Positions 1 through 8,614 of a DNA stretch of 17,119 nt are shown piece by piece; within the stretch, counting starts at the first letter, position 1; each line of letters begins with the position of its first letter. The position numbers and the translations under genes were made by a program. The notes below the pieces were generated by a model that was not told where the DNA came from, ran no database searches, and saw only the letters and a list, made by a program, of their open reading frames with translations. Source of the DNA: Streptosporangiaceae bacterium (GTDB taxonomy: Bacteria; Actinomycetota; Actinomycetes; Streptosporangiales; Streptosporangiaceae); assembly GCA_030039095.1 (NCBI GenBank), contig JASHQP010000171.1:1-17119 (forward strand), in the 5' to 3' direction.

Positions 1-570
1 GGTCCCGGTGCTTCCCGGCATCGCGCCGCTGAGGCTGGGCAGCAGCGGCAGCCGCCGCAGCCGGGCCTCCTCCAGCTCGGTGATCTCCTTGTCCCGGTTC
101 ACCCCGAGCTTCATGTTCTGGATCTTGTCGTGCAGCTTGAGGATCGAGTCGAGCAGCATCTCCGGGCGCGGCGGGCAGCCGGGAAGGTAGACATCCACCG
201 GCACGATGTGGTCGACGCCCTGCACGATCGCGTAGTTGTTGAACATGCCGCCGCTGGAGGCGCACACGCCCATCGCGATCACCCATTTGGGCTCGGACAT
301 CTGGTCGTAGATCTGCCGCAGCACCGGCGCCATCTTCTGGCTGACCCGGCCGGCCACGATCATCAGGTCGGCCTGCCGCGGCGTGGCCGAGGCCCGCTCC
401 ATGCCGAACCTGGCCAGGTCGTGCCGGGGGCCGCCGGCGGAGAACAGCTCGAACGCGCAGCAGGCGAGGCCGAACGTGGCCGGCCAGACCGAGCTCTTGC
501 GCGCGTACCCGGCCACCTGCTCAACGGTTGTCAGCAGGAAGCCGCTCGGCAGGTGCTCCTCCAGACCCAT
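1..570 (-). CDS. nuoB: NADH-quinone oxidoreductase subunit B, NuoB (3' end beyond the window)
   Basis: This is the peripheral-arm subunit of respiratory complex I that carries 4Fe-4S cluster N2, the last centre before menaquinone. 190 codons are visible from the ATG at 570-568, with no stop before the left edge. The family signature is complete: GLACCAFE with the tandem cysteines C37-C38, [11 protein letters not shown] at 64-74, [26 protein letters not shown] with C103, and [11 protein letters not shown] with C132. These four cysteines are the N2 ligands known for the family. The C-terminal part after about residue 150 is charged and variable, as in actinobacterial NuoB. The start codon directly abuts the nuoA stop (TAA then ATG), which implies translational coupling. 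The rest of the nuo operon presumably continues off the left edge. Confidence 0.96.
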   Translation of the reverse strand, partial: MGLEEHLPSGFLLTTVEQVAGYARKSSVWPATFGLACCAFELFSAGGPRHDLARFGMERASATPRQADLMIVAGRVSQKMAPVLRQIYDQMSEPKWVIAMGVCASSGGMFNNYAIVQGVDHIVPVDVYLPGCPPRPEMLLDSILKLHDKIQNMKLGVNRDKEITELEEARLRRLPLLPSLSGAMPGSTGT

Positions 571-933
571 TTAGTCCCACTCCAGACCGCCGCGCCGCCA
601 CACGTAGGCGTACGCGACAAGAACCGTTGCGACGAACGTGACCATCTCTACCAGGCCGAACACCCCGAGCTTGTCGAACGCGACGGCCCACGGGTACAGG
701 AAGATGATCTCGATGTCGAAGACGATGAACAGCATCGCGGTGAGGTAGTACTTCACCGGGAACTTGGTGCTGGTGTTGCCGGGGGTGGGCTCGATCCCGC
801 TCTCGTAAGCCTCGAGCTTCGCCCGGTTCCAGCGCTTGGGGCCGGCGATCGAGCCCGCAACCAACGAGAAGATGGCGAACAGCGCGGCCAGCGCCGCGAG
901 CACGATGATCGGGACGTAGTTACTCAGGCCCAT
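571..933 (-). CDS. nuoA: NADH-quinone oxidoreductase subunit A, NuoA
   Basis: A small membrane subunit of complex I, 120 residues, the usual family length. Three hydrophobic segments are visible at about 6-28, 63-83 and 90-112. The conserved cytoplasmic loop motif YESGIEPTPGNTSTKFPVKYY starts at residue 43 and runs into the acidic second helix (FIVFDIEIIFLYPW). The ATG at 933-931 is preceded by purine-rich sequence (AAGGGGGTGACGAGGGA). The gene lies 34 nt after menJ and abuts nuoB, so menJ-nuoA-nuoB probably form one transcript. NuoA forms part of the quinone-site entrance region with NuoH and NuoJ, which are not in the window. Confidence 0.95.
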   Translation of the reverse strand: MGLSNYVPIIVLAALAALFAIFSLVAGSIAGPKRWNRAKLEAYESGIEPTPGNTSTKFPVKYYLTAMLFIVFDIEIIFLYPWAVAFDKLGVFGLVEMVTFVATVLVAYAYVWRRGGLEWD

Positions 934-967
934 TCCCTCGTCACCCCCTTGCCGTGGCAGGTCACCG

Positions 968-2245
968 TTATGCCGCCGGGGTCATCTTAGACACGGCATT
1001 CAGAACGCGATCGACCGCGTCGCCTCCCCTGGCCTCGGTCAGGTTACCGAGGAACTTCATCGTGAAGCGCATGATGTACGGCCGCTTGACCCCGTGCCTG
1101 GTGGCGAACCTCATGAACTTCGGCTGGCCGATCAGGTGCACGAACGTGCGGCCCAGTGTGTAGTAGCCGCCCCAGGCGTCCTTCAGCTGCACCGGGTAGG
1201 TGCGCAGCACGGCCTCGGCGTCCGCCGCGGTCGGCCTGGCCAGCGCCTGCACGATGGTCCTGGCCGCGATCTCGCCGGCCTCGAGCGCGTAGCCGATGCC
1301 CTCGCCGTTGAACGGGTTGACCATGCCGCCGGAGTCGCCGACCAGCAGCAGGCCATCGGTGTAGTGCGGCGTGCGGTTGAACCCCATCGGCAGCGCGGCG
1401 CCGCGCACCGGCTTCGTGCGGTTCTCCTCGGTCAGGCCCCACTCCCCGGGCATCCCGGCAAGCCAGCGGCGCAGCAGCACCCGGTAGTCGATGTTGCCGA
1501 AGGCCTCGGAGGTGTTCAGCAGGCCGAGCCCCACGTTGCTGGTCCCGTCGCCCATACCGAAGATCCAGCCGTAGCCCGGCAGCAGCTTCTCGCCGTCCCA
1601 CAGGTCGAGCCACGCCTCCAGGTAGTCGTCGTCGTGCCGGGGGCTCGTGTAGTAGGTGCGCACCGCGACGCCGAGCGGCCTGTCGTCCCGCTTGCGCAGC
1701 CCCATCGCGATCGAGAGCCGTGACGAGTTGCCGTCGGCGGCGACGATCACCCTCCCGCGGAACGTGCGCTCGGTCTTCTCGCCGCTGGCCGACTCGACAG
1801 CGGTGACCCCGGTGACGCGGCCGGTGCGGTCGTCGCGCACCGGGCCGGTGACGTTGACGCCTTCCAGCAGCCGGGCGCCGGCCTTCTGCGCATGCCGGGC
1901 CAGGGTCTCGTCGAAGTCGAGCCTGCTCCGGGTCAGGCTGTATCCCGGGTAGCTGGACAGCTCCGGCCAGTTCAGCTCGATCCGGCCGCCGCCGCCGACG
2001 ATCCGCAGGCCCTTGCTGCGAACCCAGCCATCGCTCTCGCCGAGCGGCACGCCCATTCCGGTCAGCGCCTTGACCGCGCGCGGGGCCAGCCCGTCGCCGC
2101 AGACCTTCTCCCGCGGGAACCGGCTCTTCTCCAGGACGAGCACGTCCAGGCCTGCCGAGGCGAGGTGGAAGGCGGTGGCGGATCCGGCCGGGCCGGCGCC
2201 AACGACGATCACGTCTGCGCTGTCGGGGGAAGCTTGCTGAGACAC
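968..2245 (-). CDS. menJ: Geranylgeranyl reductase family FAD enzyme, probable menaquinone reductase MenJ
   Basis: A 425-residue flavoprotein of the geranylgeranyl reductase family. Visible features are the N-terminal dinucleotide-binding fold with GAGPAG at 16-21, the acidic residue E39 ending strand 2, the family motif FPREKVCGDGL at 43-53, GYGWIFGMGDGTSNVGLGLL in the middle, and the second FAD motif LLLVGDSGGMVNPFNGEGIGYA. In mycobacteria the MenJ member saturates one isoprene unit of menaquinone. The position here, between menG and nuoA, supports a respiratory-quinone role rather than chlorophyll or archaeal lipid reduction. The start is GTG with AGGA nine nt upstream. The exact substrate is inferred from family and context; a reductase for another polyprenyl compound remains possible. 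Confidence 0.82.
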   Translation of the reverse strand: MSQQASPDSADVIVVGAGPAGSATAFHLASAGLDVLVLEKSRFPREKVCGDGLAPRAVKALTGMGVPLGESDGWVRSKGLRIVGGGGRIELNWPELSSYPGYSLTRSRLDFDETLARHAQKAGARLLEGVNVTGPVRDDRTGRVTGVTAVESASGEKTERTFRGRVIVAADGNSSRLSIAMGLRKRDDRPLGVAVRTYYTSPRHDDDYLEAWLDLWDGEKLLPGYGWIFGMGDGTSNVGLGLLNTSEAFGNIDYRVLLRRWLAGMPGEWGLTEENRTKPVRGAALPMGFNRTPHYTDGLLLVGDSGGMVNPFNGEGIGYALEAGEIAARTIVQALARPTAADAEAVLRTYPVQLKDAWGGYYTLGRTFVHLIGQPKFMRFATRHGVKRPYIMRFTMKFLGNLTEARGGDAVDRVLNAVSKMTPAA

Positions 2246-2265
2246 GAAAGGAATTCCTGACTTGT

Positions 2266-2285
2266 CTTGTGAACGGCTTCACAAG
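2266..2285. promoter_or_regulatory. Rex-type operator (redox-sensing repressor site)
   Basis: The 20-bp perfect inverted repeat CTTGTGAACGGCTTCACAAG has 8-bp arms and a 4-bp centre. Its core matches the Rex operator consensus described in Streptomyces, TGTGAACNNNTTCACA, at every fixed position. It sits 20 nt upstream of the menJ GTG, in the only sizeable gap (99 nt) before menJ-nuoAB. A possible -10 hexamer TAGACT on the minus strand at 2303-2298 would place the start of transcription just before the operator, a position suited to repression. Rex itself is not in the window; it is known to leave DNA when NADH is high. Confidence 0.8.
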
Positions 2286-2344
2286 TGGTTCGTTCGCAGT
2301 CTAGACCGTATGCCGCACGGTCCCGCCCACATCCCCTTCCCGCT

Positions 2345-3043
2345 TCATCCCGGCCGCCGCGCCACGTGCACGGCGACCACCCCCATGGTCACGTTGCGCC
2401 AGCGCACGCCGCGCCACCCCGCCGCGGCGATCCGCCGGGCGAGATCGGGCTGGGCGGGCCAGTCAGCGATCGACTCGGCCAGATAGCTGTACGCCTCGCC
2501 GCTGCCGGACACGCTCCGCGCAATCATCGGCAGAGCGGCGGCCAGGTACCGGGAGTAGACCGCGTCGAGCCTGCGCGCCGGCAGGTGGCTGAACTCGCAC
2601 ACCACCAGCCGGCCGCCGGGCCTGGTCACCCGCAGCATCTCGTTCAGGGCGGCATCCGGATCAACGACATTCCGCAGCCCGAACGAGATCGTCACCGCGT
2701 CGAAGTGCAGATCCCGGAACGGTAGATGCAGGGCATCCCCGGCCACGAACCGGACCCTGGCCGCGGGCTTGGCGGCACCGGCCCGCAGCATGCCGAGGGA
2801 GAAGTCACAGGCGACGCACCGCGCACCGGCTCCGGTGAACGCCCGCGACGAGGTGCCGGTGCCCGCGGCGAGGTCGAGCACCAGCTCGCCCGGGCCCGCG
2901 CCGACGGCCCGGGCCACGACCTTCCGCCAGTACCGGTCCTGCCCCAGCGACAGCACGTCGTTGAGCAGGTCATAGCGGTCGGCAAGGCCGTCGAACATCG
3001 CGGCGACGTCGCCGGGCCTCTTGTCCAGTTCCGCCCGGGTCAT
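2345..3043 (-). CDS. menG: Demethylmenaquinone methyltransferase (MenG/UbiE family)
   Basis: A SAM-dependent C-methyltransferase that performs the last ring-methylation step of menaquinone synthesis. It has 232 residues, the normal length. The UbiE signatures are present: [26 protein letters not shown] at 16-41, SAM motif [11 protein letters not shown] at 55-64, [21 protein letters not shown] in the middle, and [11 protein letters not shown]. The ATG at 3043-3041 lies 10 nt after the stop of the upstream S9 peptidase gene, so the two are probably co-transcribed. Downstream, a 99-nt gap with the Rex-type operator separates it from menJ. Confidence 0.93.
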   Translation of the reverse strand: MTRAELDKRPGDVAAMFDGLADRYDLLNDVLSLGQDRYWRKVVARAVGAGPGELVLDLAAGTGTSSRAFTGAGARCVACDFSLGMLRAGAAKPAARVRFVAGDALHLPFRDLHFDAVTISFGLRNVVDPDAALNEMLRVTRPGGRLVVCEFSHLPARRLDAVYSRYLAAALPMIARSVSGSGEAYSYLAESIADWPAQPDLARRIAAAGWRGVRWRNVTMGVVAVHVARRPG

Positions 3044-3053
3044 CTGCCCATTC

Positions 3054-5090
3054 TCACAGCAGCTCCGGTCGCCGCCACGGCTCGCCCAGCACGTGCTCGG
3101 CGAGGAAGGCGAAGATGGTCTCGTACCAGACCGTCACGTGACCGGGCTTGAGGATCCAGTGGTTCTCGTCGGGGAAGTAGAGGAACCGGGCGCCGGGGAC
3201 CTTGCCCTGCGCGTCCGCCCAGAGCCGCAGCGCCTCACCGAGCGGCACGCGGTAGTCCTTGTCGCCGTGGATCACCAGCATCGGCGTGCCGATCGCGCCG
3301 AGGCTGCGGTTGGGCGAGTTGGCCACGTAGCGCTCGGGCTGGGTAACCGGGTCCCCGAACGTGCGGCGCCAGTACGACGGCAGGTCGGTGGTGCCGAACA
3401 TCTGGTCGAGGACCCACAGCCCGGCGTGGCTGACGATCGCGGTGAACCGGTCGGTGTGGCCGGCCATCCAGTTGGCCATGTAGCCGCCGAACGAGCCGCC
3501 CATCATCGCGGTGCGCGTGCCGTCGATGTCGGGCCTGGCCACGGCCGCGTCGGTGATCGTCATCAGGTCGGTGAAGGGCCGCTGTCCCCAGGCCCCGTGG
3601 CCACGGGCGATGAACGCCTGGCCGTAACCGGTCGACAGGGCGGGGTCCGGCAGCAGCACCGCGTACCCCCTGGCGGCCATCAGCCACGGGTTCCACCGCC
3701 AGGACCAGGCGTTCCAGCTCATCACCGGGCCGCCGTGCGCCCACAGCAGCAGCGGCACGGGGCGGCCCTCGCTCGCGCCGTCCGGCAGCACCAGCCACGC
3801 CCGGACCGGTGTCCCGTCGTCGGCCCGGGTCTCGATCTCCTCGAGCCGCCCGGGCAGGTCCAGCGGGGAGCCCGGGCTCGCCAGCGGCGTGGGCTGCGCG
3901 CCCGGGGCCGTGACGTCGATCCGCACCGGCGCCGGCGGCTGGTCGACGGCCGAGCGCAGCGCGTAGAGGAACCGGCCGTCCGGTGCCGGGCACAGGCTCT
4001 CGTACGCGCGCTCGCCGGTCAGCCTGGTGACCTCGCCGGAATCTAGCTCCACGCGGAACACCGGCCGCCTGCCGCGGTCGTCGGCGGTGAAGTAGACCGA
4101 GCCTGAGTCCGGCGCCCACGCGATCTCCTGCGGCCGCCGGTCGAACCCAGCGAGGAGATCACGCGGTGCGGCCCCACCGTCCAGCGGCGCCACGACCAGG
4201 GTCACGTCGCCGGGGGCGTCGTAGGTGTCGTGTCCCGATTGCAGGCACACGACGAGCCGGCCGTCCGGCGAGATGCTCGGGCCGCCGAAGGTGGCGCCGG
4301 GTGCCGCCAGCAGGGTCCGCCGCTGCCCGGTCGCGGTGTCGATGACGACGATCTCCTCGGTCTGGTTCGCCGCCGCGTCCCACACCGACCAGCCGGTGGC
4401 CACGGCCCCGCCGTCCGGGCTGATGTCGAACGTGTTCTCGTCGAGCGCGCGTCCCGGGTCGGGGGTGAGATCGCGGGTCTGCGGCTCGGCGTCGCCGGCG
4501 GCGTCGGCGATCTCGGCGAACCGCAGCCGCAGGGTGTCCGGGCCAAGGTCGTGATCCCAGTAACGGACCGGCCCGGACTCGTGCAGGATCGCCGTGACGC
4601 CGGCGTCCTTGCGCGCCTTGCGCCGGCTGAGGTCGTCGTCGGCGCCGCTGGCCCCGCGCAGCGTGGGGACGGCGAACACGACGGACTGGCTCCCGCGCGC
4701 GGCGGTGACGCCGGCGACGCCTCCGGCCGGGGCCGCGACCCGGCGGGCTTCGCCGCCTCCCGCCGGCAGCAGCCAGAGCGCCGGCTTGTCCTTCGGCAGT
4801 TCGCCGTTGCTTTGCGTTCCGGCCGGCGATCCCGGTCGCCTCGAGACGAACAGGAGCGAGCCGTCGGCAAGGAACACGGGGTCGCCTTCGCCCTCGGCGC
4901 CTCGGGTCAGCCGCACCGGCCGCGCGCCCTGGGCGCGGGGGTCGATCCGCCAGATGCTGGTCAGGTACTTCTGCGGCTCGCCGCCGGCGGTCTGCACCGC
5001 GGCCGCGAGCCAGGACCCGTCGGGGGACAGCCGCAGCGCGGTCACCCTGGGTATCGCGACATAGTCGGCCAGATCGCGGAATCTCGTCAC
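3054..5090 (-). CDS. S9 family peptidase (prolyl oligopeptidase / acylaminoacyl-peptidase type)
   Basis: A serine peptidase of the prolyl oligopeptidase family, 678 residues from the GTG at 5090-5088. The N-terminal part (about 1-410) has repeated [13 protein letters not shown], SPDGG- and [17 protein letters not shown] motifs, typical of a beta-propeller that gates access for short peptides. The C-terminal alpha/beta hydrolase domain has the oxyanion motif HGGP, nucleophile S533 in GGSFGGY, D612 in HGDKDYRVP and H644 in ENHW, a complete triad. No signal peptide is seen, so it is likely cytosolic. The open frame extends upstream to 5300, but the extra 70 residues look non-native and resemblance to family N-termini begins at [24 protein letters not shown]. 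The ribosome site before the GTG is weak, so the start is uncertain. The physiological substrate is unknown. Confidence 0.88.
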   Translation of the reverse strand: MTRFRDLADYVAIPRVTALRLSPDGSWLAAAVQTAGGEPQKYLTSIWRIDPRAQGARPVRLTRGAEGEGDPVFLADGSLLFVSRRPGSPAGTQSNGELPKDKPALWLLPAGGGEARRVAAPAGGVAGVTAARGSQSVVFAVPTLRGASGADDDLSRRKARKDAGVTAILHESGPVRYWDHDLGPDTLRLRFAEIADAAGDAEPQTRDLTPDPGRALDENTFDISPDGGAVATGWSVWDAAANQTEEIVVIDTATGQRRTLLAAPGATFGGPSISPDGRLVVCLQSGHDTYDAPGDVTLVVAPLDGGAAPRDLLAGFDRRPQEIAWAPDSGSVYFTADDRGRRPVFRVELDSGEVTRLTGERAYESLCPAPDGRFLYALRSAVDQPPAPVRIDVTAPGAQPTPLASPGSPLDLPGRLEEIETRADDGTPVRAWLVLPDGASEGRPVPLLLWAHGGPVMSWNAWSWRWNPWLMAARGYAVLLPDPALSTGYGQAFIARGHGAWGQRPFTDLMTITDAAVARPDIDGTRTAMMGGSFGGYMANWMAGHTDRFTAIVSHAGLWVLDQMFGTTDLPSYWRRTFGDPVTQPERYVANSPNRSLGAIGTPMLVIHGDKDYRVPLGEALRLWADAQGKVPGARFLYFPDENHWILKPGHVTVWYETIFAFLAEHVLGEPWRRPELL

Positions 5091-5320
5091 GGGCTCAGCT
5101 TGCCACCCCGTGCCGCCGCACGGCACCGGGGACCGGCCGCCGGCCGGGGCCGGCCGCCAATTTGGCCTTTGCCCCGCCAGATCTAGGATTGCCCACGTAT
5201 CGTCGTCTGTCGCAGGCCATTCCCCGAATGGTAACCCGCAGATCACAGGGCGCCACCGCGCGGCGATCCCGGTCCGGGACCGATGGCAGCCCGTGTGCAC
5301 GCACGAGGAGAGTGGTGTCC
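5091..5320. other. Divergent intergenic region with candidate promoter and structured leader
   Basis: These 230 nt separate the S9 peptidase (minus) from the GH16-like gene (plus). For the plus strand, TTGGCC at 5162-5167 and TAGGAT at 5184-5189 are 16 nt apart and resemble a sigma-70-type promoter. This would give a leader of about 125 nt containing two short hairpins: CCATT/AATGG around 5217-5231, and CGGTC/GACCG in the stretch after 5265. A very GC-rich self-complementary stretch (CCGGCC GG GGCCGG) near 5138-5155 lies just upstream of the peptidase start. No known riboswitch class was recognised. Confidence 0.35.
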
Positions 5321-6274
5321 ATGCATGACATGCGGCGAGCGCAGGAGCGCCGGCCGGGGATGGGCCGGGGCCGTCTCGTCGCCGTCGTCTTCGCCGCAGT
5401 CGGCACCGTTCTCGTCGTCGCCATATCCGCGTTCGCCGCCGTGTCCCATCGGGCGGGCGCCGCCGACCAGGCAGACACCACCACCCACGGAACGGCCCCC
5501 ACCCCCGCGGCAGGCCACGGGGCTAGCCCTTCCGCATCGCCGCGGGCGCGGGCGTCGGCACGGCCGAAGCCCAGCAGCACCACTCCGGCGGTGAGCAGCT
5601 ACGAGGGCTCGCTGCTGGTGAGCGAGACCGGGGCCGGCCTGGGCTCGTGGGCGTCGGCCTCGACCTGCACCGGGCACGGCTGGGCGGCAGACGGCACCGT
5701 AACCACCGGCCCGGGCGGCAACCTGCTGCTGACGACCACGGGCGACAAGGACAGCTGTGCGGCGCTCGCCAGCCCCGGCGCGTACTCCTCTGCCGTCATC
5801 CAGGCCGCGATCTACTTCCCGGCCTGCCCGGGCAAGCCAGGGAGCATCGCCAACTGGACAGCATTCTGGCTGGCCGACGCCGCCAGCTGGCCGGAGGCCG
5901 GCGAGCTCGACGGGGTGGAGACCCAGCCCCCCACCGGCGTGAACGCGGTCTCCTGGCACAGCGGCACCGACGACCGCGGCACGCCGTCCTACAACGTGTC
6001 GACGGTGAACGATGGATGGTTCCACGGCACGCCGCTGCCCACGAAGACGGGGAACCTGACTCCCGGCTGGCACACCGTCGACATCGTGTACACCAAGGGC
6101 TTCTTCGCCGTCTACTACGACGGGAAGCTGTACGCGAGCTTCGCCAACAGCAACGTGACCGGCGACCCGCTGACGATCTATCTGACGACCGACGTCGACC
6201 CGCATTCGGACAACGACGCCACCAGCCCCGTCACCATCAAGGTGCAGTACCTGAAGATCTGGGCGTACAGGTAA
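5321..6274 (+). CDS. Membrane-anchored or secreted GH16-like (concanavalin-fold) protein
   Basis: A 317-residue extracytoplasmic protein and one of only two plus-strand genes. Residues about 19-41 (LVAVVFAAVGTVLVVAISAF) form a signal anchor after a basic N-terminus. Residues about 45-90 are an Ala/Ser/Thr/Pro-rich linker. The rest is all-beta in character and rich in Trp and Thr. E195-L-D-G-V-E200 fits the ExDxxE catalytic motif of glycoside hydrolase family 16, preceded by AFWLADAASWPEAG and followed by HTVDIVYTKGFFAVYYDGKL, as in GH16/laminarinase folds. It may therefore hydrolyse or transfer beta-glucan or galactan chains; the substrate cannot be read from the sequence. GAGGAG at 5305-5310 precedes ATG 5321; GTGs at 5312 and 5315 are alternatives. 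It converges on cysN with only 17 nt between the stops. Confidence 0.72.
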   Translation: MHDMRRAQERRPGMGRGRLVAVVFAAVGTVLVVAISAFAAVSHRAGAADQADTTTHGTAPTPAAGHGASPSASPRARASARPKPSSTTPAVSSYEGSLLVSETGAGLGSWASASTCTGHGWAADGTVTTGPGGNLLLTTTGDKDSCAALASPGAYSSAVIQAAIYFPACPGKPGSIANWTAFWLADAASWPEAGELDGVETQPPTGVNAVSWHSGTDDRGTPSYNVSTVNDGWFHGTPLPTKTGNLTPGWHTVDIVYTKGFFAVYYDGKLYASFANSNVTGDPLTIYLTTDVDPHSDNDATSPVTIKVQYLKIWAYR

Positions 6275-6291
6275 GCAGGCCGCCGCGCCGC

Positions 6292-7662
6292 CTACCGGGC
6301 GTCGGTGATCACGGCGGCGCCGACGGTGGCGTTGGTGGCCTCGTCGATCAGGATCAGGGAGCCGGTCAGCCGGTTGCGGGTATAGGGGTCGCAGAACACC
6401 GGCTGGGTGAGCCGCAGCGTCACCCGCCCGATCTCGTTGAGGCCGAGCTGGGTGGCGGCCTCGTCCCGGTGCAGGGTGTTCACGTCCAGCCGGTAGTGCA
6501 GGTCGCGGACGATCGCCTTCACGGTCCGGGTGGTGTGCTTCACGATCAGCCGGCTGCGCGGGCTGAGCGACCGGGCGTCGGTCATCCAGCAGACCCGCGC
6601 CTCGACGTCCTGGGCTGCCGGCGGCTGGTTGTGCGGCCGGCAGAACATGTCGCCCCTGGACACGTCGAGATCGTCGTCCAGCAGCAGCGTCACCGACATC
6701 GGCGCGAAGGCCTCGGCCACGGGGCCGTGCGCGGTGTCGATGCGCGAGATCGTGGTCGTCAGCCCCGACGGGAGGTGCATCACCTCGTCGCCGGGCTTGA
6801 GCACGCCGCCAGCGACCTGGCCCGCGTAGCCGCGGTAGTCGTGCAGTTCCGGGTCGGTGGCCTGGTGCGGCCGGATCACGTACTGCACCGGGAACCTGAC
6901 GTCGATGAGGTTCCGGTCCGATGCGATGTGCACGTGCTCGAGGTGATGCAGCAGCGACGGGCCGTCGTACCACGGCATGCTCGCCGAGCGCTGCACCACG
7001 TTGTCACCGTGCAGGGCGGAAATGGGGATGAACGTCAGGTCGCCGATGTCCAGCTTGGCCGCGAACGACGTGAACTCCTCCGCGATCCGCTCGAACACCG
7101 CCGCGTCGTAGTCGACGAGGTCCATCTTGTTCACCGCGAGCACCAGGTGCGGGACCCGCAGCAGCGTGGCGAGGAACGCGTGCCGCCTGCTCTGCTCGGT
7201 CAGCCCGTTGCGGGCGTCGACCAGGACGATCGCCAGGTCGGCGGTTGACGCGCCGGTGACCATGTTCCTGGTGTACTGGATGTGACCGGGGGTGTCGGCG
7301 ATGATGAACTTCCGCCGCGGCGTGGCGAAATAGCGGTAGGCCACGTCGATCGTGATGCCCTGCTCGCGCTCGGCCCGCAGCCCGTCGGTCAGCAGGGCCA
7401 GGTTCGTGTATTCCTCGCCGCGGTCCTTGCTGGTCCGCTCGACGGCCGCGAGCTGGTCCTCGAAGATGGCCTTGGAGTCGAACAGCAGCCGCCCGATGAG
7501 CGTGCTCTTGCCGTCGTCGACCGACCCGGCGGTGGCCAGCCGCAGCATGTCGATGTGCCGGTCCGGTGCAGGCTGCCCGACCATCTCACGATCCTGGCGG
7601 CCCTCACGATCCTCACAATCCTGACGGCCCTCACGATCCTGACCGGTCTCTGGATTCGTCAT
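6292..7662 (-). CDS. cysN: Sulfate adenylyltransferase subunit 1, CysN (GTPase)
   Basis: The GTPase subunit of ATP sulfurylase, which couples GTP hydrolysis to formation of adenosine 5'-phosphosulfate by CysD. It has 456 residues from the ATG at 7662-7660. G1 GSVDDGKS is at 46-53, the Q-G-I-T-I-D switch I region at 101-106, DTPGH at 123-127 and NKMD at 178-181, followed by EF-Tu-like beta-barrel domains to the C-terminus. No APS kinase (CysC) domain is fused. The ATG overlaps the cysD stop by one base (TGATG) and has GGGAGGG nine nt upstream. Oddly, residues 7-26 are a low-complexity run of GRQDRE/DRE repeats coded by a minisatellite. M27 (7584), with AGGA seven nt upstream, is an alternative start that would leave the repeats outside the protein. 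Confidence 0.95.
   Translation of the reverse strand: MTNPETGQDREGRQDCEDREGRQDREMVGQPAPDRHIDMLRLATAGSVDDGKSTLIGRLLFDSKAIFEDQLAAVERTSKDRGEEYTNLALLTDGLRAEREQGITIDVAYRYFATPRRKFIIADTPGHIQYTRNMVTGASTADLAIVLVDARNGLTEQSRRHAFLATLLRVPHLVLAVNKMDLVDYDAAVFERIAEEFTSFAAKLDIGDLTFIPISALHGDNVVQRSASMPWYDGPSLLHHLEHVHIASDRNLIDVRFPVQYVIRPHQATDPELHDYRGYAGQVAGGVLKPGDEVMHLPSGLTTTISRIDTAHGPVAEAFAPMSVTLLLDDDLDVSRGDMFCRPHNQPPAAQDVEARVCWMTDARSLSPRSRLIVKHTTRTVKAIVRDLHYRLDVNTLHRDEAATQLGLNEIGRVTLRLTQPVFCDPYTRNRLTGSLILIDEATNATVGAAVITDAR
7586..7648. repeat. 9/18-bp minisatellite at the 5' end of cysN
   Basis: Tandem units on the plus strand: TCACGATCCTGGCGGCCC (7586-7603), TCACGATCC (7604-7612), TCACAATCCTGACGGCCC (7613-7630) and TCACGATCCTGACCGGTC (7631-7648). 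All are multiples of nine, so the cysN frame is kept, and they encode DRE/GRQDRE-type repeats. Each full unit also carries AGGA on the minus strand, a Shine-Dalgarno-like string. Confidence 0.85.
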
Positions 7663-8585
7663 CAGAAGTAGCCCTCCCGCTTGCGGTCTTCCATCGCCGC
7701 CTCGCTGGTGCGGTCGTCGGCGCGAGTCTGGCCCCGCTCGGTGATCCGGGTCGCCGCGATCTCGGCGATCACCTCGGGGATCGTCGCGGCCGTCGACTCG
7801 ACAGCCCCGGTGCACGTCATGTCCCCGACCGTCCGGTAGCGGACGCTCGCCTCGTAGAGCGGCTCGTCCTCACCCCGCGTCACATGCGAGCTGCCGGCCA
7901 GCAGGATGCCGTCGCGCTCGAACACCTGGCGCTGGTGCGCGTAGTAGATGGACGGGATCTCGAGCTCTTCCCGCCAGATGTAGTGCCAGATATCGAGCTC
8001 GGTCCAGTTGGACAGCGGGAACACCCGGATGTGCTCGCCGCGGTGCAGCTTGGTGTTGTAGAGATTCCACAGCTCGGGCCGCTGGTTCTTCGGGTCCCAC
8101 TGCCCGAACTCGTCGCGGAAGGAGAACATGCGCTCCTTCGCTCTGGCCTTCTCCTCGTCGCGTCTCGCGCCGCCGAACACCGCGTCGAACCGGTGCCCCT
8201 CGATCGCATCCAGCAGCGTGGTGGTCTGCAGCCGGTTCCGGCTGGCCCAGCGGCCGGTCTCGTCGGCAACCCGGCCGGCGTCGATCGAGTCCTGCACCGA
8301 CGCAACGATCAGCCGGGCGTCGCTCTGCCGCACCCGCCGGTCCCGGAACTCGATGACCTCGGGGAAGTTGTGCCCGGTGTCCACGTGCATCACCGGGAAC
8401 GGGAGCCGCGCAGGCCAGAACGCGCGCTCGGCCAGGGCCAGCATCACGACCGAGTCCTTGCCGCCGGAGAACAGCAGCACCGGCCGCTCGAACTCGGCGG
8501 CCACCTCCCGGATCACGTGGATCGACTCGGCCTCGAGCATGTCGAGCTGCGATAGCTGGTAGTCGGAACGCGGCGGCGTGGCCAT
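7662..8585 (-). CDS. cysD: Sulfate adenylyltransferase subunit 2, CysD
   Basis: The catalytic subunit of ATP sulfurylase: ATP plus sulfate gives APS and pyrophosphate, the first step of sulfate assimilation. It has 307 residues, normal for the family. The PP-loop SGGKDS is at 40-45. FGGARRDEEKARAKERMFSF and PLSNWTELDIWHYI follow in family order, and the C-terminus ends in the typical KREGYF. The ATG at 8585-8583 has GGAG eight nt upstream. cysQ ends 29 nt before it and cysN overlaps its stop, so cysQDN looks like one translationally linked unit. Confidence 0.97.
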   Translation of the reverse strand: MATPPRSDYQLSQLDMLEAESIHVIREVAAEFERPVLLFSGGKDSVVMLALAERAFWPARLPFPVMHVDTGHNFPEVIEFRDRRVRQSDARLIVASVQDSIDAGRVADETGRWASRNRLQTTTLLDAIEGHRFDAVFGGARRDEEKARAKERMFSFRDEFGQWDPKNQRPELWNLYNTKLHRGEHIRVFPLSNWTELDIWHYIWREELEIPSIYYAHQRQVFERDGILLAGSSHVTRGEDEPLYEASVRYRTVGDMTCTGAVESTAATIPEVIAEIAATRITERGQTRADDRTSEAAMEDRKREGYF

Positions 8586-8614
8586 CGGGAGAGCTCCAAG
8601 GGTGGTGGCGAGGA

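Noticed and set aside
130..990. Long plus-strand open frame opposite nuoA and nuoB
   Set aside because: It mirrors the minus-strand coding pattern of two certain genes, has Arg/His/Gln/Asp-rich composition without family motifs, and is expected by chance at this GC content. The same applies to other long antisense frames opposite menJ, the S9 peptidase, cysN/cysD, the AfsR-like gene and prs.
5091..5300. Extension of the S9 peptidase to ATG 5300
   Set aside because: The 70 added residues have Cys/Arg/Trp-rich, non-family composition and overlap the promoter region of the divergent gene; family-like sequence begins at GTG 5090.
5196..5320. Riboswitch in the leader of the GH16-like gene
   Set aside because: Two short hairpins are visible, but the conserved cores of classes common in actinobacteria (for example the c-di-AMP ydaO type) are not present.
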